From: a virus
Virus record (IMG/VR): IMGVR_UViG_3300031707_000144
Coordinates: 1-26,920 of that record
Strand: one strand, 5' to 3'
Length of the DNA: 26,920 bases
Part shown: positions 8,445 through 16,212 of the stretch, one piece after another
How the letters are laid out: every line of letters begins with the position of its first letter
How positions within the stretch are numbered: position 1 is the first letter of the stretch
The notes under the pieces: generated by a model
What the model saw: only the letters and a program-made list of their open reading frames with translations
The model's database searches: none
Told to the model about the DNA's origin: nothing
Translations under genes and position numbers: made by a program

Positions 8445-11400
8445 TTAGTATATTGATTTTTTCTTCATTTGTTTCTTTAATATACCCACTAACCGATCTC
8501 CTTCAATTTCAAATCTTACCTCTGCCCCTTCCAAACTCCATGTTTGCTTTTCCATTTGATCTAATGGGATAACAGCTTCTCCAGATGTTAGTAATGCTGG
8601 ATAAGTATCATTTGGATACCCTGGTGGAATTATACCACCCTTATCCATTTTCTTTGCCTTTCTCACTGCCATAGTAACCATAGCAATTGCGGCAACCGCA
8701 AAAAGTGCCCCAGCAATAATTCCAGCCAGTCCTAAACTTCTTACTCCTTTTAATAAAGCCTCTGCTCCAGCCAACAGAAAAGTTGCAAATGCTGATTTCT
8801 CTTTTTGTATAGTGAGTGCCTTTTCTACGATCACCTGTGTCCCAGCTACAGCCATCCCTTTAGCCTTAACTCCAATACTCACTTGATCAGCCACAGTTAC
8901 CGCAGCCGTAGCCACTGCTTCTCCTTTCTTAGCCTTTGTTAGAGCATTATATACTACTTCTGCAAAACTCAATGCTTCTGTTCCTTTTTCTACAACTCCG
9001 GTATTTAGAACCTGCCCTTTGGAAACTTCATCAAAAATCTTACTAAGTTCCCCTAAAGAATCTTTCAAATTATTTACAACATCCGTAAAATCTTCAATGC
9101 CACCAGTCTTGAGTACACCAGAAAAGTCCATCAACTTCAATCCTGACTTTCCTATATCAAATGCATCCGCTAATGACTTACCAAATGAACCCTGTTCAAG
9201 TTTAAATCCCTTTATTACATTAGTAAATATAACAAATCTAAGGGTTGCTGAAATTAGTTTAGCTATGATATCTTTTAAGGTGTCTGACAAATACTCACTC
9301 ATCTTTTCACCAAGGCTCTGTGTTTCATCACCTCCTTCAATTAATGTTCTAATCATACCATCCATAGCACCTGTAAATTCTTCTACAACCATTATGGTAT
9401 TCTTATATTTTTGTAGTTGACTGGCTAAATTCCTGAATTCATCAGTAGCCTCCATACCATTGGCAGACATTGCCTTTAATTGATCTTCCATCACTGCCAT
9501 ATACCCATCAAGTAAAGCCATACTGGTACTCAGGTTACCAAAAAGATTATTCATGTCCTGCAAATACTTAATATCAATAGCAGCATTCAAATCCTCTATT
9601 GCATATTTTAAGGTGTTTATATTATTTATAGTATTTTGGATTTCCTCTGGAGTAAATGCTTTCTTCGTTGCATTTGCCTTCAGCATACTTCTCAGTTGTT
9701 TCTCTTGTGCCTCAAGAGCATAGGTTAAAACATTTACCTTACCAATCACCCCACCAAAGGCATCAGCTTCAGCCTGTAAAAGATTTATCATCTCCTGATC
9801 AATAGCAGTTTGCTGAGCCATTTTAAGCATGTCAAGTTTATTGTAAAACTCACGCAATGTTAAATTCAAATAGGCTACAAGTGAAATTGTCTGTTGAACT
9901 CCTTCAACTTCAATAGTGAATGTAGCCGTTTTCAGATTTTCCATTTTACTCATTGCCTCAATAATGCCATCTATTGCAGATTCATATGCTGATATTTCTG
10001 CACCAATTACATCAAACTTTGGACCTTCAAACTTAGCTTTCACTTGTGCTACCTCTAATGCTTCTCTCAATTTGTCCAATACCTGAATAACTGAGAGTAT
10101 ACTGGGTGGTAAATTCTTAAATTCTTCAATTAATCCCTGTACGAATTCTTCTTCAAAGAATCCATTTTCCATTAATTCTGTAATAGCGGATTCAAGTAAT
10201 TTAGCCTTTTCACCTACAAAATCAAAGGTCTCCCCATACTTTCCAAACTGTTCCATATGTTCACGTTGATTCTTAAGTGCCTCCAACTTACTACCAAGTT
10301 TGGCCAATATTATAATAGCTGGTCCCATATTTTTTGGTAAATCCTTGAATTCCTTAATTAACTTTTGAGTGACCTCATCTTTGAAAAATCCATTTTCCAT
10401 TAATTCTGTAATGGTAGATGAAAGTAAATCTGCCTTTTCTCCTACAAAATCAAATACCTTTCCATATTCCTCAAACTGATCCTTCATGGCAGAATCAGCA
10501 TTTATGTCTTTAAGAGTTTGCATTTTATTATTGAACTCACCCATTATTTTTGTAAGTTCATCTACCCTACTACCAGTATCACCAGTCTCAGTTGATAATG
10601 AATGCAACAAACCTTCTACATGTTTTATCCATTCTCCCGCCTCTTCTAATCCAAGTGCTTTTAATTTTACTAATGCGGCATTATATAAATTAGTTTTGTC
10701 TGTTATTACATCATATTCCTTACCCTGTTCATCCATATCTTCTTTAGTCGCATTATAAATCCTATCCATAGCAGCCATATCCATTAATACTTGCCGTATG
10801 GCGGGAGTGTCAATTTTTGCATAAATACTTGACATAGATTCTTCCAATTCTTTCTGTGAATCAACAGCCTCCTGATTTGCAGAAATCATAGCATTCAACA
10901 TATTTATTGGACCTGACGCCATTCCTTTATATGCTGCAAATTTTAAGAATGCCTTTCCAAACTCTTCCCAATCATACCTTAACATTCCAGTTGACCGTGA
11001 CATTTCTAGTACATATTCCTCCCACAGATCATGTACAGCCCTCCATGTGTCTTGTGACACTAGGTAAAGATCAGTCTTTATTTTACCACCTTCCGTCTTA
11101 AGTACCTTATCAGCCGTATCATACATGTCTTGTACAAATTCCCCTAACATGTCACCCCCATACCTCTCAGTGAATGCATCAGTAATTGCCCCCATCTCAG
11201 TCCTGAACTTGTTAGAAATCTTACCATAAACACTTGAAAGTTCTTGTTCACTTCCTCTTACCGTAGCTGCGGCAACCATGGCATTTGTTACCTGACGCTG
11301 AACTTCTTCTATATCTTCCAGTGAAGACTTCTCTGTTAGTAGATTCTTTAAGTATACCCCATATCGTTCATTTATTACTCGAATTGCATTTGCCCTATCT

Positions 11401-13190
11401 GTAGTTCCTTCTGCCGCCTTCTTAGCCCTATTGAATACATACGTTAATTTGGTGATTTCTTCAGCGACAAGACTATTCACATTACCTACAACATCCTTGA
11501 ATTCCTTTTGTGCTCTTACATGTCTTACAATCGCCACAGTGGCAGCCACTATTGCTGTTGCCAGAAGTAGCCATGGATTTGTTATAAGAAACCTCCCTAC
11601 AGAAGCCATTCCCCCAGCTAGTTTTTTAAATTTATCAGCCACAAATCCAATAGCCATACCAAATGTACTAAAAATAAGTGCCATTGGACCAATTAGTACA
11701 AGCCATTTACCCAGTTGTACAATCATCCTCTGTGTTCCTTTGTTTAGATTAGTGAACCACTCAATTACATTTTGTAACTTCTGACTCCATTTTTCCAATA
11801 TGGGAAGTATTAGTTGAGCAATGACAACACCTAACTTAATCAAATTAACTTTCATGCCAACTAATGCAGTATTCCATCTGAAAGCAATAGTCTGGGAAGC
11901 AATAAAGAAAGCCTTCTCAAAATCTCCCATAGACTGTGTAACCGCTTCCATTACCTGTTTATTGTACATCAAATTCTGACCAGTAAGGTTTAATGCCCCC
12001 AATAATGCCCTAATATTTGGGAATATTTCTGCCATGGACTCCCCATATTCATCTGTTAATTCTCGTAATCGTAACAATGTAGGCATTAGTCCTTGCCTCC
12101 TTAACATATCATTTAACTCCTTAGTGGAAGTACCCATCCTTGCAAAGGCTTTCTCCGTACCAGCAGATGGATGCATTAATTTCATAAGTACATTTCTCAG
12201 GTAGGTAGCAGCATTGGCAGTCTGTGATGTAATTAATGTCATTGACGCTAATGCACCACCTACTTGATCAAGTGAAACCCCCAATTCAGCAGCGATAGGT
12301 AATATTGTACCAAGTGCTCTTGCCATTTCAGCTGGTTCTCCTTTTCCTTCTCTAACTGATGCTGTTAATACATCCATTGCTCGGGCTGCCGTTAAACCAG
12401 ATGAACGATAGGCATTCATTGCTGAGGTTAAGAAGTTAGCAACATCCCCAGTCTCCCCTAATCCTGTGGCTGCTCCCTTTGCAGCCATTTCAGTAATTTC
12501 AAGAGCTTGGGCAGATTTAAAACCAGAAGATGCCACATAATATAAGGTATCTGCCAATTCCTGTGGACCTTTAGAAGTAGCCTTTGCCATATTTAAAAGA
12601 GACTTTCCCCATGCCTCCGTCTGTGATTTTGCAATACCAACCAATCCCTCTATTTTTGCCATAGCCATTTCAAAATCTCTACCAAACTTAGATATAGCAG
12701 TAGCCCCCATAATTAATGGGGCTGTAAATACTGTAGTAGCTAACCACCCAAAACTTCTCAACCTCATACTCATTCTACCAAGATTATCCCCCCAAGTATT
12801 AGCAAGTTTATTTGGATCAGGCATGTTCTTACCCGCACTTATCGCTCCTCCTCCCATCACTCCTACTCCCGTCACTCTTCCTACTCCTTGAAGTGATAAT
12901 AATTCCTTCTTCAACATTCGTGTTTGATTGGTTACTCTACCCAACTGTCGAACCATCTTATTTGTAGCTGCAAGCATCTTCTTCTCCCACACACTCATAG
13001 CAGTACTTGTTGCCATCAGATTGACATTTTTATCAAGTCTTTTTACTGCTGCATTAACAGTACCTAACTGCCGAACCATTTTATTTGAACTGGCAAGAAT
13101 TTTCTTTTCAAGCATACCAAAATCAATTATGCCTCTTCTTAATCCAGCAGTCTCTACTGTTAAAGTTGCTACTAATGTGCCTAAGTTCAT
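8445..13190 (-). CDS. Tail tape measure protein
   Basis: 1581 residues. Residues ~165-345 match the TP901/PhageMin-type core: GRDFEMAMAKIEGLVGIAKS, then ELADTLYYVASSGF, MAAKGAATGL, ALGTILPIAAELGVSLDQVG and NVLMKLMHPSAG. Long helical regions and hydrophobic segments follow near residues ~490-515, ~535-558 and ~1490-1510. The C-terminus carries MDKGGIIPPGYPNDTYPALL followed by TSGEAVIPLDQM, a common tape-measure end motif. In this family length sets tail length; at about 0.15 nm per residue this predicts a tail near 0.24 micrometre. Two internal duplications are listed separately. Its ATG overlaps the T-frame stop as ATGA, coupling it to the tail chaperones. Confidence 0.95.
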   Translation of the reverse strand: MNLGTLVATLTVETAGLRRGIIDFGMLEKKILASSNKMVRQLGTVNAAVKRLDKNVNLMATSTAMSVWEKKMLAATNKMVRQLGRVTNQTRMLKKELLSLQGVGRVTGVGVMGGGAISAGKNMPDPNKLANTWGDNLGRMSMRLRSFGWLATTVFTAPLIMGATAISKFGRDFEMAMAKIEGLVGIAKSQTEAWGKSLLNMAKATSKGPQELADTLYYVASSGFKSAQALEITEMAAKGAATGLGETGDVANFLTSAMNAYRSSGLTAARAMDVLTASVREGKGEPAEMARALGTILPIAAELGVSLDQVGGALASMTLITSQTANAATYLRNVLMKLMHPSAGTEKAFARMGTSTKELNDMLRRQGLMPTLLRLRELTDEYGESMAEIFPNIRALLGALNLTGQNLMYNKQVMEAVTQSMGDFEKAFFIASQTIAFRWNTALVGMKVNLIKLGVVIAQLILPILEKWSQKLQNVIEWFTNLNKGTQRMIVQLGKWLVLIGPMALIFSTFGMAIGFVADKFKKLAGGMASVGRFLITNPWLLLATAIVAATVAIVRHVRAQKEFKDVVGNVNSLVAEEITKLTYVFNRAKKAAEGTTDRANAIRVINERYGVYLKNLLTEKSSLEDIEEVQRQVTNAMVAAATVRGSEQELSSVYGKISNKFRTEMGAITDAFTERYGGDMLGEFVQDMYDTADKVLKTEGGKIKTDLYLVSQDTWRAVHDLWEEYVLEMSRSTGMLRYDWEEFGKAFLKFAAYKGMASGPINMLNAMISANQEAVDSQKELEESMSSIYAKIDTPAIRQVLMDMAAMDRIYNATKEDMDEQGKEYDVITDKTNLYNAALVKLKALGLEEAGEWIKHVEGLLHSLSTETGDTGSRVDELTKIMGEFNNKMQTLKDINADSAMKDQFEEYGKVFDFVGEKADLLSSTITELMENGFFKDEVTQKLIKEFKDLPKNMGPAIIILAKLGSKLEALKNQREHMEQFGKYGETFDFVGEKAKLLESAITELMENGFFEEEFVQGLIEEFKNLPPSILSVIQVLDKLREALEVAQVKAKFEGPKFDVIGAEISAYESAIDGIIEAMSKMENLKTATFTIEVEGVQQTISLVAYLNLTLREFYNKLDMLKMAQQTAIDQEMINLLQAEADAFGGVIGKVNVLTYALEAQEKQLRSMLKANATKKAFTPEEIQNTINNINTLKYAIEDLNAAIDIKYLQDMNNLFGNLSTSMALLDGYMAVMEDQLKAMSANGMEATDEFRNLASQLQKYKNTIMVVEEFTGAMDGMIRTLIEGGDETQSLGEKMSEYLSDTLKDIIAKLISATLRFVIFTNVIKGFKLEQGSFGKSLADAFDIGKSGLKLMDFSGVLKTGGIEDFTDVVNNLKDSLGELSKIFDEVSKGQVLNTGVVEKGTEALSFAEVVYNALTKAKKGEAVATAAVTVADQVSIGVKAKGMAVAGTQVIVEKALTIQKEKSAFATFLLAGAEALLKGVRSLGLAGIIAGALFAVAAIAMVTMAVRKAKKMDKGGIIPPGYPNDTYPALLTSGEAVIPLDQMEKQTWSLEGAEVRFEIEGDRLVGILKKQMKKKSIY
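10020..10475 (-). repeat. Tandem 228-bp (76-residue) repeat inside the tape measure gene
   Basis: Two adjacent units begin FEEYGKVFDFVGEKADLL (from 10475) and FGKYGETFDFVGEKAKLL (from 10247). Each continues with ITELMENGFF and an EEF/KEF-K-LP block. The period is 228 bases, so the frame is kept. Similarity fades towards the end of the second unit, and a weak third start (KFDVIGAEISAYESAIDGII) follows. The two copies also match as DNA, for example over the segments from 10161 and from 10389. This looks like an in-frame tandem duplication that lengthened the ruler. Confidence 0.85.
12939..13109 (-). repeat. Short N-terminal duplication in the tape measure protein
   Basis: Residues 28-43 (EKKILASSNKMVRQLG) and 69-84 (EKKMLAATNKMVRQLG) are near-identical helices 41 residues apart. 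They lie ahead of the tape-measure core, in the part that would contact the tail tip or the chaperone. The repeat is helical and amphipathic. Confidence 0.8.
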
Positions 13191-13576
13191 TTTTTCTTAA
13201 TATTAGGTGGTTTCTTAGGAATGTATTCCTTTTTATTTTGTGCCGTTGCTATATCTTTAAGTACTCGTTTCATATCATCAACTGATTGAGATGTTGTCCC
13301 TTCTGGAACAGTATGATCCCACTCAGGCATGAAATCCAGTGCTGTGTGTTTTGTTGCTCTTTTACCATGTGCCCAAGTCATTAAGTTTGTAAACTGGGCT
13401 TGCAATGAAGCCCAACCAACATCGTCTCTCCATTTCCCTATTGGATCAATTACATCGTATGCTTCCCACTCTTGTATCTGTTCCAATGTCAGATGATCCA
13501 ATAGGTAATCAGGATGGATAATACCTAACTCTCTACAGAGCCTGAAGCAGAATTGTCGCCAAGGGCGACTTCGGAG
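13187..13576 (-). CDS. Tail assembly chaperone T part (gpT-like), read by -1 frameshift as the GT fusion
   Basis: 129 residues as read after the slip at 13576. The frame is open from a stop near 13595 down to 13187 and has no ATG upstream of its conserved part; a TTG at 13501 lies inside that part and has no ribosome site. It reads LRSRPWRQFCFRLCRELGII followed by HPDYLLDHLTLEQIQEWEAY and IDPIGKWRDD, the pattern of T-type tail chaperone parts (short helices, then a WxAY-x-x-x-(D/E)PxG motif). It lies in the -1 frame of the G gene, with which it overlaps, so the product is a fusion of 126 G residues and 129 T residues, 255 in all. In lambda, G and GT bind the tape measure and recruit tail-tube subunits. 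The stop overlaps the tape-measure ATG (ATGA). Confidence 0.85.
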   Translation of the reverse strand, partial: LRSRPWRQFCFRLCRELGIIHPDYLLDHLTLEQIQEWEAYDVIDPIGKWRDDVGWASLQAQFTNLMTWAHGKRATKHTALDFMPEWDHTVPEGTTSQSVDDMKRVLKDIATAQNKKEYIPKKPPNIKKK

Positions 13577-13953
13577 TTTTTTATGAGTTCCTCCTTATCT
13601 TCTTCAGTTATTGCATTGAGTTTCTGAGATTCATTTACAATCTTCTCCAGTCTCGCTGCACTCATCATTTGGCTCAGTTGAGGGTAATCATTTGGTTGCA
13701 GGAGTAAATTACCCTGCTCATCACATACAGAACATACCGCTAATTTAGCTCTGAAATCATCCAGTGCCTGTTCATACCCAGTAACCTTGCCTTTACTATC
13801 ACGAGTGCGTTTGATAAGAGATTGTTCAAATTTATCTCTTTCACGTCCAGTCATCTGACGAACATAAACATATTCATCTTTGCCAAGATCGACTTTCACG
13901 ATCTTGAGTTCTTCCTTTGCTAAAAGGTTCTCTCTGTTTAAAAGTTTTTCCAT
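13525..13953 (-). CDS. Tail assembly chaperone G (gpG-like)
   Basis: 142 residues, between the tail-tube gene and the tape measure, the usual site of tail chaperones. The protein is mostly helical and highly charged (TGRERDKFEQSLIKRTRDSK), with ALDDFRAKLAVCSVCDEQGN and a low-complexity acidic and Ser-rich C-terminus. The zero-frame product ends at a TAG at 13525. A fraction of ribosomes should slip at 13576-13582 and continue into the T frame. In lambda and many siphoviruses the ratio of G to GT matters for tail assembly, and neither protein stays in the mature virion. No Shine-Dalgarno site is obvious; the leader is A-rich. A putative terminator hairpin lies just upstream, which may lower expression relative to the tail tube. 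Confidence 0.85.
   Translation of the reverse strand: MEKLLNRENLLAKEELKIVKVDLGKDEYVYVRQMTGRERDKFEQSLIKRTRDSKGKVTGYEQALDDFRAKLAVCSVCDEQGNLLLQPNDYPQLSQMMSAARLEKIVNESQKLNAITEEDKEELIKNSEVALGDNSASGSVES
13555..13596 (-). promoter_or_regulatory. Tripartite -1 programmed ribosomal frameshift signal
   Basis: Read on the minus strand, three elements follow in order. First, AAGGAGG at 13596-13590, a perfect Shine-Dalgarno-like site with no start codon after it. Second, after 7 bases, A AAA AAC at 13582-13576, phased in the G frame as ATA AAA AAC. Third, after a 6-base spacer, the hairpin GTCGCC-CTT-GGCGAC at 13569-13555, a perfect 6-bp stem with a 3-base loop. A GAA just before the stem and a TTC two bases after it could add three more pairs. 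Slippage by -1 leads directly into the open T frame. Upstream Shine-Dalgarno-like site, heptamer and downstream hairpin are the same three parts as in the E. coli dnaX signal; its spacer is 10 bases as I recall. Confidence 0.92.
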
Positions 13954-13977
13954 TTTGTTTTGATTATTAATAAAATT

Positions 13978-14004
13978 AAAGAAAAAATCCTTGATTAGGA
14001 ATTT
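13978..14004 (-). terminator. Putative weak intrinsic terminator after the tail-tube gene
   Basis: On the minus strand TCCT-AATCA-AGGA forms a 4-bp stem, extended by three A-U pairs beyond one mismatch, and is followed by TTTTTTCTTT. It lies 12 bases past the tail-tube stop, in a 62-base gap that is long for this operon. The stem is short, so partial termination or mRNA 3'-end protection is more likely than a full stop. The same loop occurs after the capsid gene. Confidence 0.45.
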
Positions 14005-14015
14005 GACATTACTTA

Positions 14016-14444
14016 TTAGCCATTTGTTCCCGTACCTGATGTAAGGTCAACCGTACCACTGATCTTGATTGTTACATCAGCAGTGATTTTATCATCAGTT
14101 GGAATTGTCAATGGTATCTCTGTAATAAGACCCAAAAATTCCAAACTTGTAACCTCTTCATCCGGTAGGCAAATCATATAGCTCTGAGCAGTATCACTCT
14201 CGAAATCAGCCTTCACTATCGAAAAAGTTTCGTGAGTGAAGTTCATCGCAAGAGATACCGTACCTGCATCACGGAATCCGGTAATAAATTCCCGGAATCC
14301 ACCAGTGGAATCCAACGACGTTACGTCGATGAAATCTCTGGTCATACTGGGACCAGTGATGGAATTAATTTCGGCTAGAGCTGCCCATGCAGAACCACTC
14401 CACCGATAAAATTTTGTTCCAACACCAGCAATTGCATTACTCAT
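14016..14444 (-). CDS. Major tail tube protein
   Basis: 142 residues from the ATG at 14444, which has an ideal ribosome site (AAAGGAGGT, 6 bases upstream). A TTG at 14477 would add 11 residues but lies before this site and inside the previous gene, so I reject it. The sequence has the tail-tube pattern: KFYRWSGSAWAALAEINSIT, then GPSMTRDFIDVTSLDSTGGF, REFITGFRDAGTVSLAMNF and a strand-rich C-terminus ending in Gly/Thr. This resembles lambda gpV-type and related tube proteins, which stack as hexameric rings. It lies between the terminator and the chaperones, as expected. Its GC content is higher than that of neighbouring genes (28 of 60 bases at 14221-14280), as for the capsid gene. Confidence 0.88.
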   Translation of the reverse strand: MSNAIAGVGTKFYRWSGSAWAALAEINSITGPSMTRDFIDVTSLDSTGGFREFITGFRDAGTVSLAMNFTHETFSIVKADFESDTAQSYMICLPDEEVTSLEFLGLITEIPLTIPTDDKITADVTIKISGTVDLTSGTGTNG

Positions 14445-14448
14445 AGTT

Positions 14449-14850
14449 TTACCTCCTTTGTAAATTAAAATTAACAATAAAACGAACTAGCCCGTTATCA
14501 TCCCAATCCAGTAACGCTGGGCCACTGGAACAGTAAATAACGGTATATAATGTACCGTTCCATGTCTCTTGTGCCCGGCCATGTAACGATGTCATTATGT
14601 CATATATTAAATTCCAACCTAACTGATAAGAAACACTGCGGACTCTTATCTGAATGGATGGATAATAGTAATTACCTTCTTCCTGTCCCCCCAAAGTAAG
14701 TTGTGGAGGACGTCCATAAGTATCAAATATGGTAACCATATTTTGAGGAGTTGTTGGATCTTTGCCTATAAACAGATTATCACCGAACACCAAGCCCAGT
14801 GAACTTTCTGCCTCTAACATATCCCGTATATCTACCGATGGTGCATTCAT
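14449..14850 (-). CDS. Tail terminator-like protein
   Basis: 133 residues. A helical start (DIRDMLEAESSLGLVFGDNLF) is followed by PSIQIRVRSVSYQLGWNLIY, a helix with a LHGRAQETWNGTLYTVIY hairpin, and PALLDWDDNGLVRFIVNFNL near the end. This order (strand with QIxVR, helix, small hairpin, then a D-DNG-R-F-x-x-NF strand) is that of tail terminators and 'minor capsid' proteins that cap the tail tube next to the head (DUF3168 and related). Its ATG overlaps the stop of the HK97 gp10-like gene (ATGA). It stops 4 bases before the tail-tube ATG. Confidence 0.75.
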   Translation of the reverse strand: MNAPSVDIRDMLEAESSLGLVFGDNLFIGKDPTTPQNMVTIFDTYGRPPQLTLGGQEEGNYYYPSIQIRVRSVSYQLGWNLIYDIMTSLHGRAQETWNGTLYTVIYCSSGPALLDWDDNGLVRFIVNFNLQRR

Positions 14851-15410
14851 CTTGTTCCAGGTATTTTTGATGTTTCTCGAATTATTTGTAATATCTTTTT
14901 TTGATTACGATTTATTGATTCTTCAAACCATTTTGGTCCAGACTCAGGTCGTTTAAATTGCTTCCCCAACATCTCATGAACCCACATAGCATAAGTGGCA
15001 CTATACCCAAATATAACATTTCTCTTATTTGGATCCATTCCAGCCAATGCTTTTGCTTCAGTAATTGCATCCTCATGCCAAGACTTAAATTGTCCTGCAG
15101 TAAATCTCCTTATCTTATTATCTCTAAAATGTCCACTTTTTCCTATTGGATCTGGGACAGTTCCACTATTAGATACTGCAAACCAGCTTGCTCGTAAATT
15201 TCCAAAATCAAGAGGAGTAATATATGGTGTCTTCTCTGTATCATTGCGTATATAAGCCACTGCATTAACTGCCCCTCTCTCAGACTTATAATGCATTCTT
15301 TTAATAGCTTCATTAAGATTATTCATAACTTGTTCAAATCCCCTCACATGAGTATTAGGATACTTCTTTGCGTGATACCTTGCACTCCTTAATAATCTAG
15401 ATGATGCCAT
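14847..15410 (-). CDS. HK97 gp10-like head-tail joining protein
   Basis: 187 residues. Features of the HK97 gp10/Mu gpG-like family are visible: a basic N-terminus, a helix with VNAVAYIRNDTEKTPYITPL followed by DFGNLRASW, and further on VIFGYSATYAMWVHEMLGKQ. In this family a T-P-x-x-T/D-x-G-x-L-R-x-S motif precedes a G-x-x-x-x-YA-x-x-x-H-E motif, and both are present. The C-terminus (GPKWFEESINRNQKKILQII) is the usual terminal helix. It works at the head-tail joint or tail completion and is usually placed between head closure and terminator, as here. It starts 5 bases after the stop of the closure gene. Confidence 0.82.
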   Translation of the reverse strand: MASSRLLRSARYHAKKYPNTHVRGFEQVMNNLNEAIKRMHYKSERGAVNAVAYIRNDTEKTPYITPLDFGNLRASWFAVSNSGTVPDPIGKSGHFRDNKIRRFTAGQFKSWHEDAITEAKALAGMDPNKRNVIFGYSATYAMWVHEMLGKQFKRPESGPKWFEESINRNQKKILQIIRETSKIPGTR

Positions 15411-15415
15411 TTGCT

Positions 15416-15808
15416 TTATCTTAAAAATGGTGTTAAAAATGCTTTATGTAAAAACTCAGTCGTTGACCCCAATGCAGGTGTCTTCTCAAACCGTTTGATG
15501 ATGTAAGCTGTCTCTTTTAACTTTGGATTAGTCAACTCTTCCGCAGTAAGATCAACCAATGTACCCAAATATAAATAACCCTGCTCATCTAAATCCTGAG
15601 TAACAAAGACCACTGACCGAGACAATTCTATTCCACCAGTAACTTCACCCCCTACTTGAGTTCCCATGATCTGCTCTTTATCCTCCCAACGACAAGGTAT
15701 TTCTATGGGAGCAGCAAAAGTTTTACCACCATAACCATCTTCTACTGGGGAACCCCAATAGACACAGGTCTGTACACATTTACTTGCTATAAATGCTGCT
15801 ATTCCCAT
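15416..15808 (-). CDS. Head closure / head-tail adaptor-like protein
   Basis: 130 residues, strand-rich. Visible blocks are CVYWGSPVEDGYGGKTFAAP, IPCRWEDKEQ, SRSVVFVTQDLDEQGYLYLG and TAYIIKRFEKTPAL. A small beta-barrel with an early 'Y.....DGYGG..F..P..I.CRW' block is typical of head-tail adaptor proteins (SPP1 gp16 / HK97 gp7-like). These close the connector after DNA packaging. Its ATG overlaps the stop of the connector gene by one base (TAATG), so the two are translationally coupled. Assignment rests on motif pattern plus position; exact family not certain. Confidence 0.7.
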   Translation of the reverse strand: MGIAAFIASKCVQTCVYWGSPVEDGYGGKTFAAPIEIPCRWEDKEQIMGTQVGGEVTGGIELSRSVVFVTQDLDEQGYLYLGTLVDLTAEELTNPKLKETAYIIKRFEKTPALGSTTEFLHKAFLTPFLR

Positions 15809-16212
15809 TATTCAAAGCTTTTAACTGCATAAATACTTGCTGCCCTCTTACCTGCGTTTGCTAACAAACCAGTTGTATCCAATACCTTCAGCATCATTCC
15901 ATACGGGGATGAATCAAGCCCTTTGCCAAAGGTAGTAGTTGCATATTCTATTTCTGCATCTCCCACTTTCTCCCGTTTTACTGCTCCACTGCCCCCAATA
16001 CTACCTCCCGAGCCATAAACAGAAAATATAATGTGAGCAGACAACCACTTTTCAAGTTCTGCTTTCTGATCGGTTGTAGTAGTAGTATCATATTCAAATA
16101 CTCGATCCATAAGAATGTGAGCTGCATTAATGAATGGATGTATTTGAGCATCTGTCAAAGTACAACCTTTCATTATTTCCAAAACTTCTTCTGCCGTTGT
16201 TAAACATGCCAT
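15808..16212 (-). CDS. Head-tail connector (gp6/DUF4054-like)
   Basis: 134 residues with a strong ribosome site (AGGAGG) upstream of the ATG at 16212. The first 60 residues are helical (TTAEEVLEIMKGCTLTDAQI, then INAAHILMDRVFEY), followed by a helix with LEKWLSAHIIFSVYG. A flexible Gly/Ser loop comes next, then VKREKVGDAEIEYATTTFGK, SPYGMMLKVLD and the C-terminus. Helix bundle, 'LSAH' helix, a 'x-E-K-V-G-D-x-x-x-x-Y' strand and 'SPYG' are typical of head-tail connector subunits that dock on the portal. The start lies 13 bases inside the end of the sulfotransferase gene. The strong ribosome site suggests expression partly independent of the cassette upstream. Confidence 0.75.
   Translation of the reverse strand: MACLTTAEEVLEIMKGCTLTDAQIHPFINAAHILMDRVFEYDTTTTTDQKAELEKWLSAHIIFSVYGSGGSIGGSGAVKREKVGDAEIEYATTTFGKGLDSSPYGMMLKVLDTTGLLANAGKRAASIYAVKSFE

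Noticed and set aside
12928-13285. Plus-strand frames opposite the start of the tape measure and the T frame
   Set aside because: They are antisense to well-supported genes, lack ribosome sites and show no family motifs.
13187-13501. T frame as an independent gene starting with TTG at 13501
   Set aside because: There is no ribosome site, and conserved T-type sequence continues upstream of the TTG to the slippery heptamer.
13576-13596. AAGGAGG upstream of the heptamer as an ordinary ribosome site
   Set aside because: ATA, not a start codon, is at the right distance, and no ATG, GTG or TTG follows nearby in a useful frame. A stimulatory role in frameshifting fits better.
14016-14477. Tail-tube gene starting at a TTG at 14477
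   Set aside because: The ATG at 14444 has AAAGGAGGT at ideal spacing; the TTG lies inside the upstream gene.
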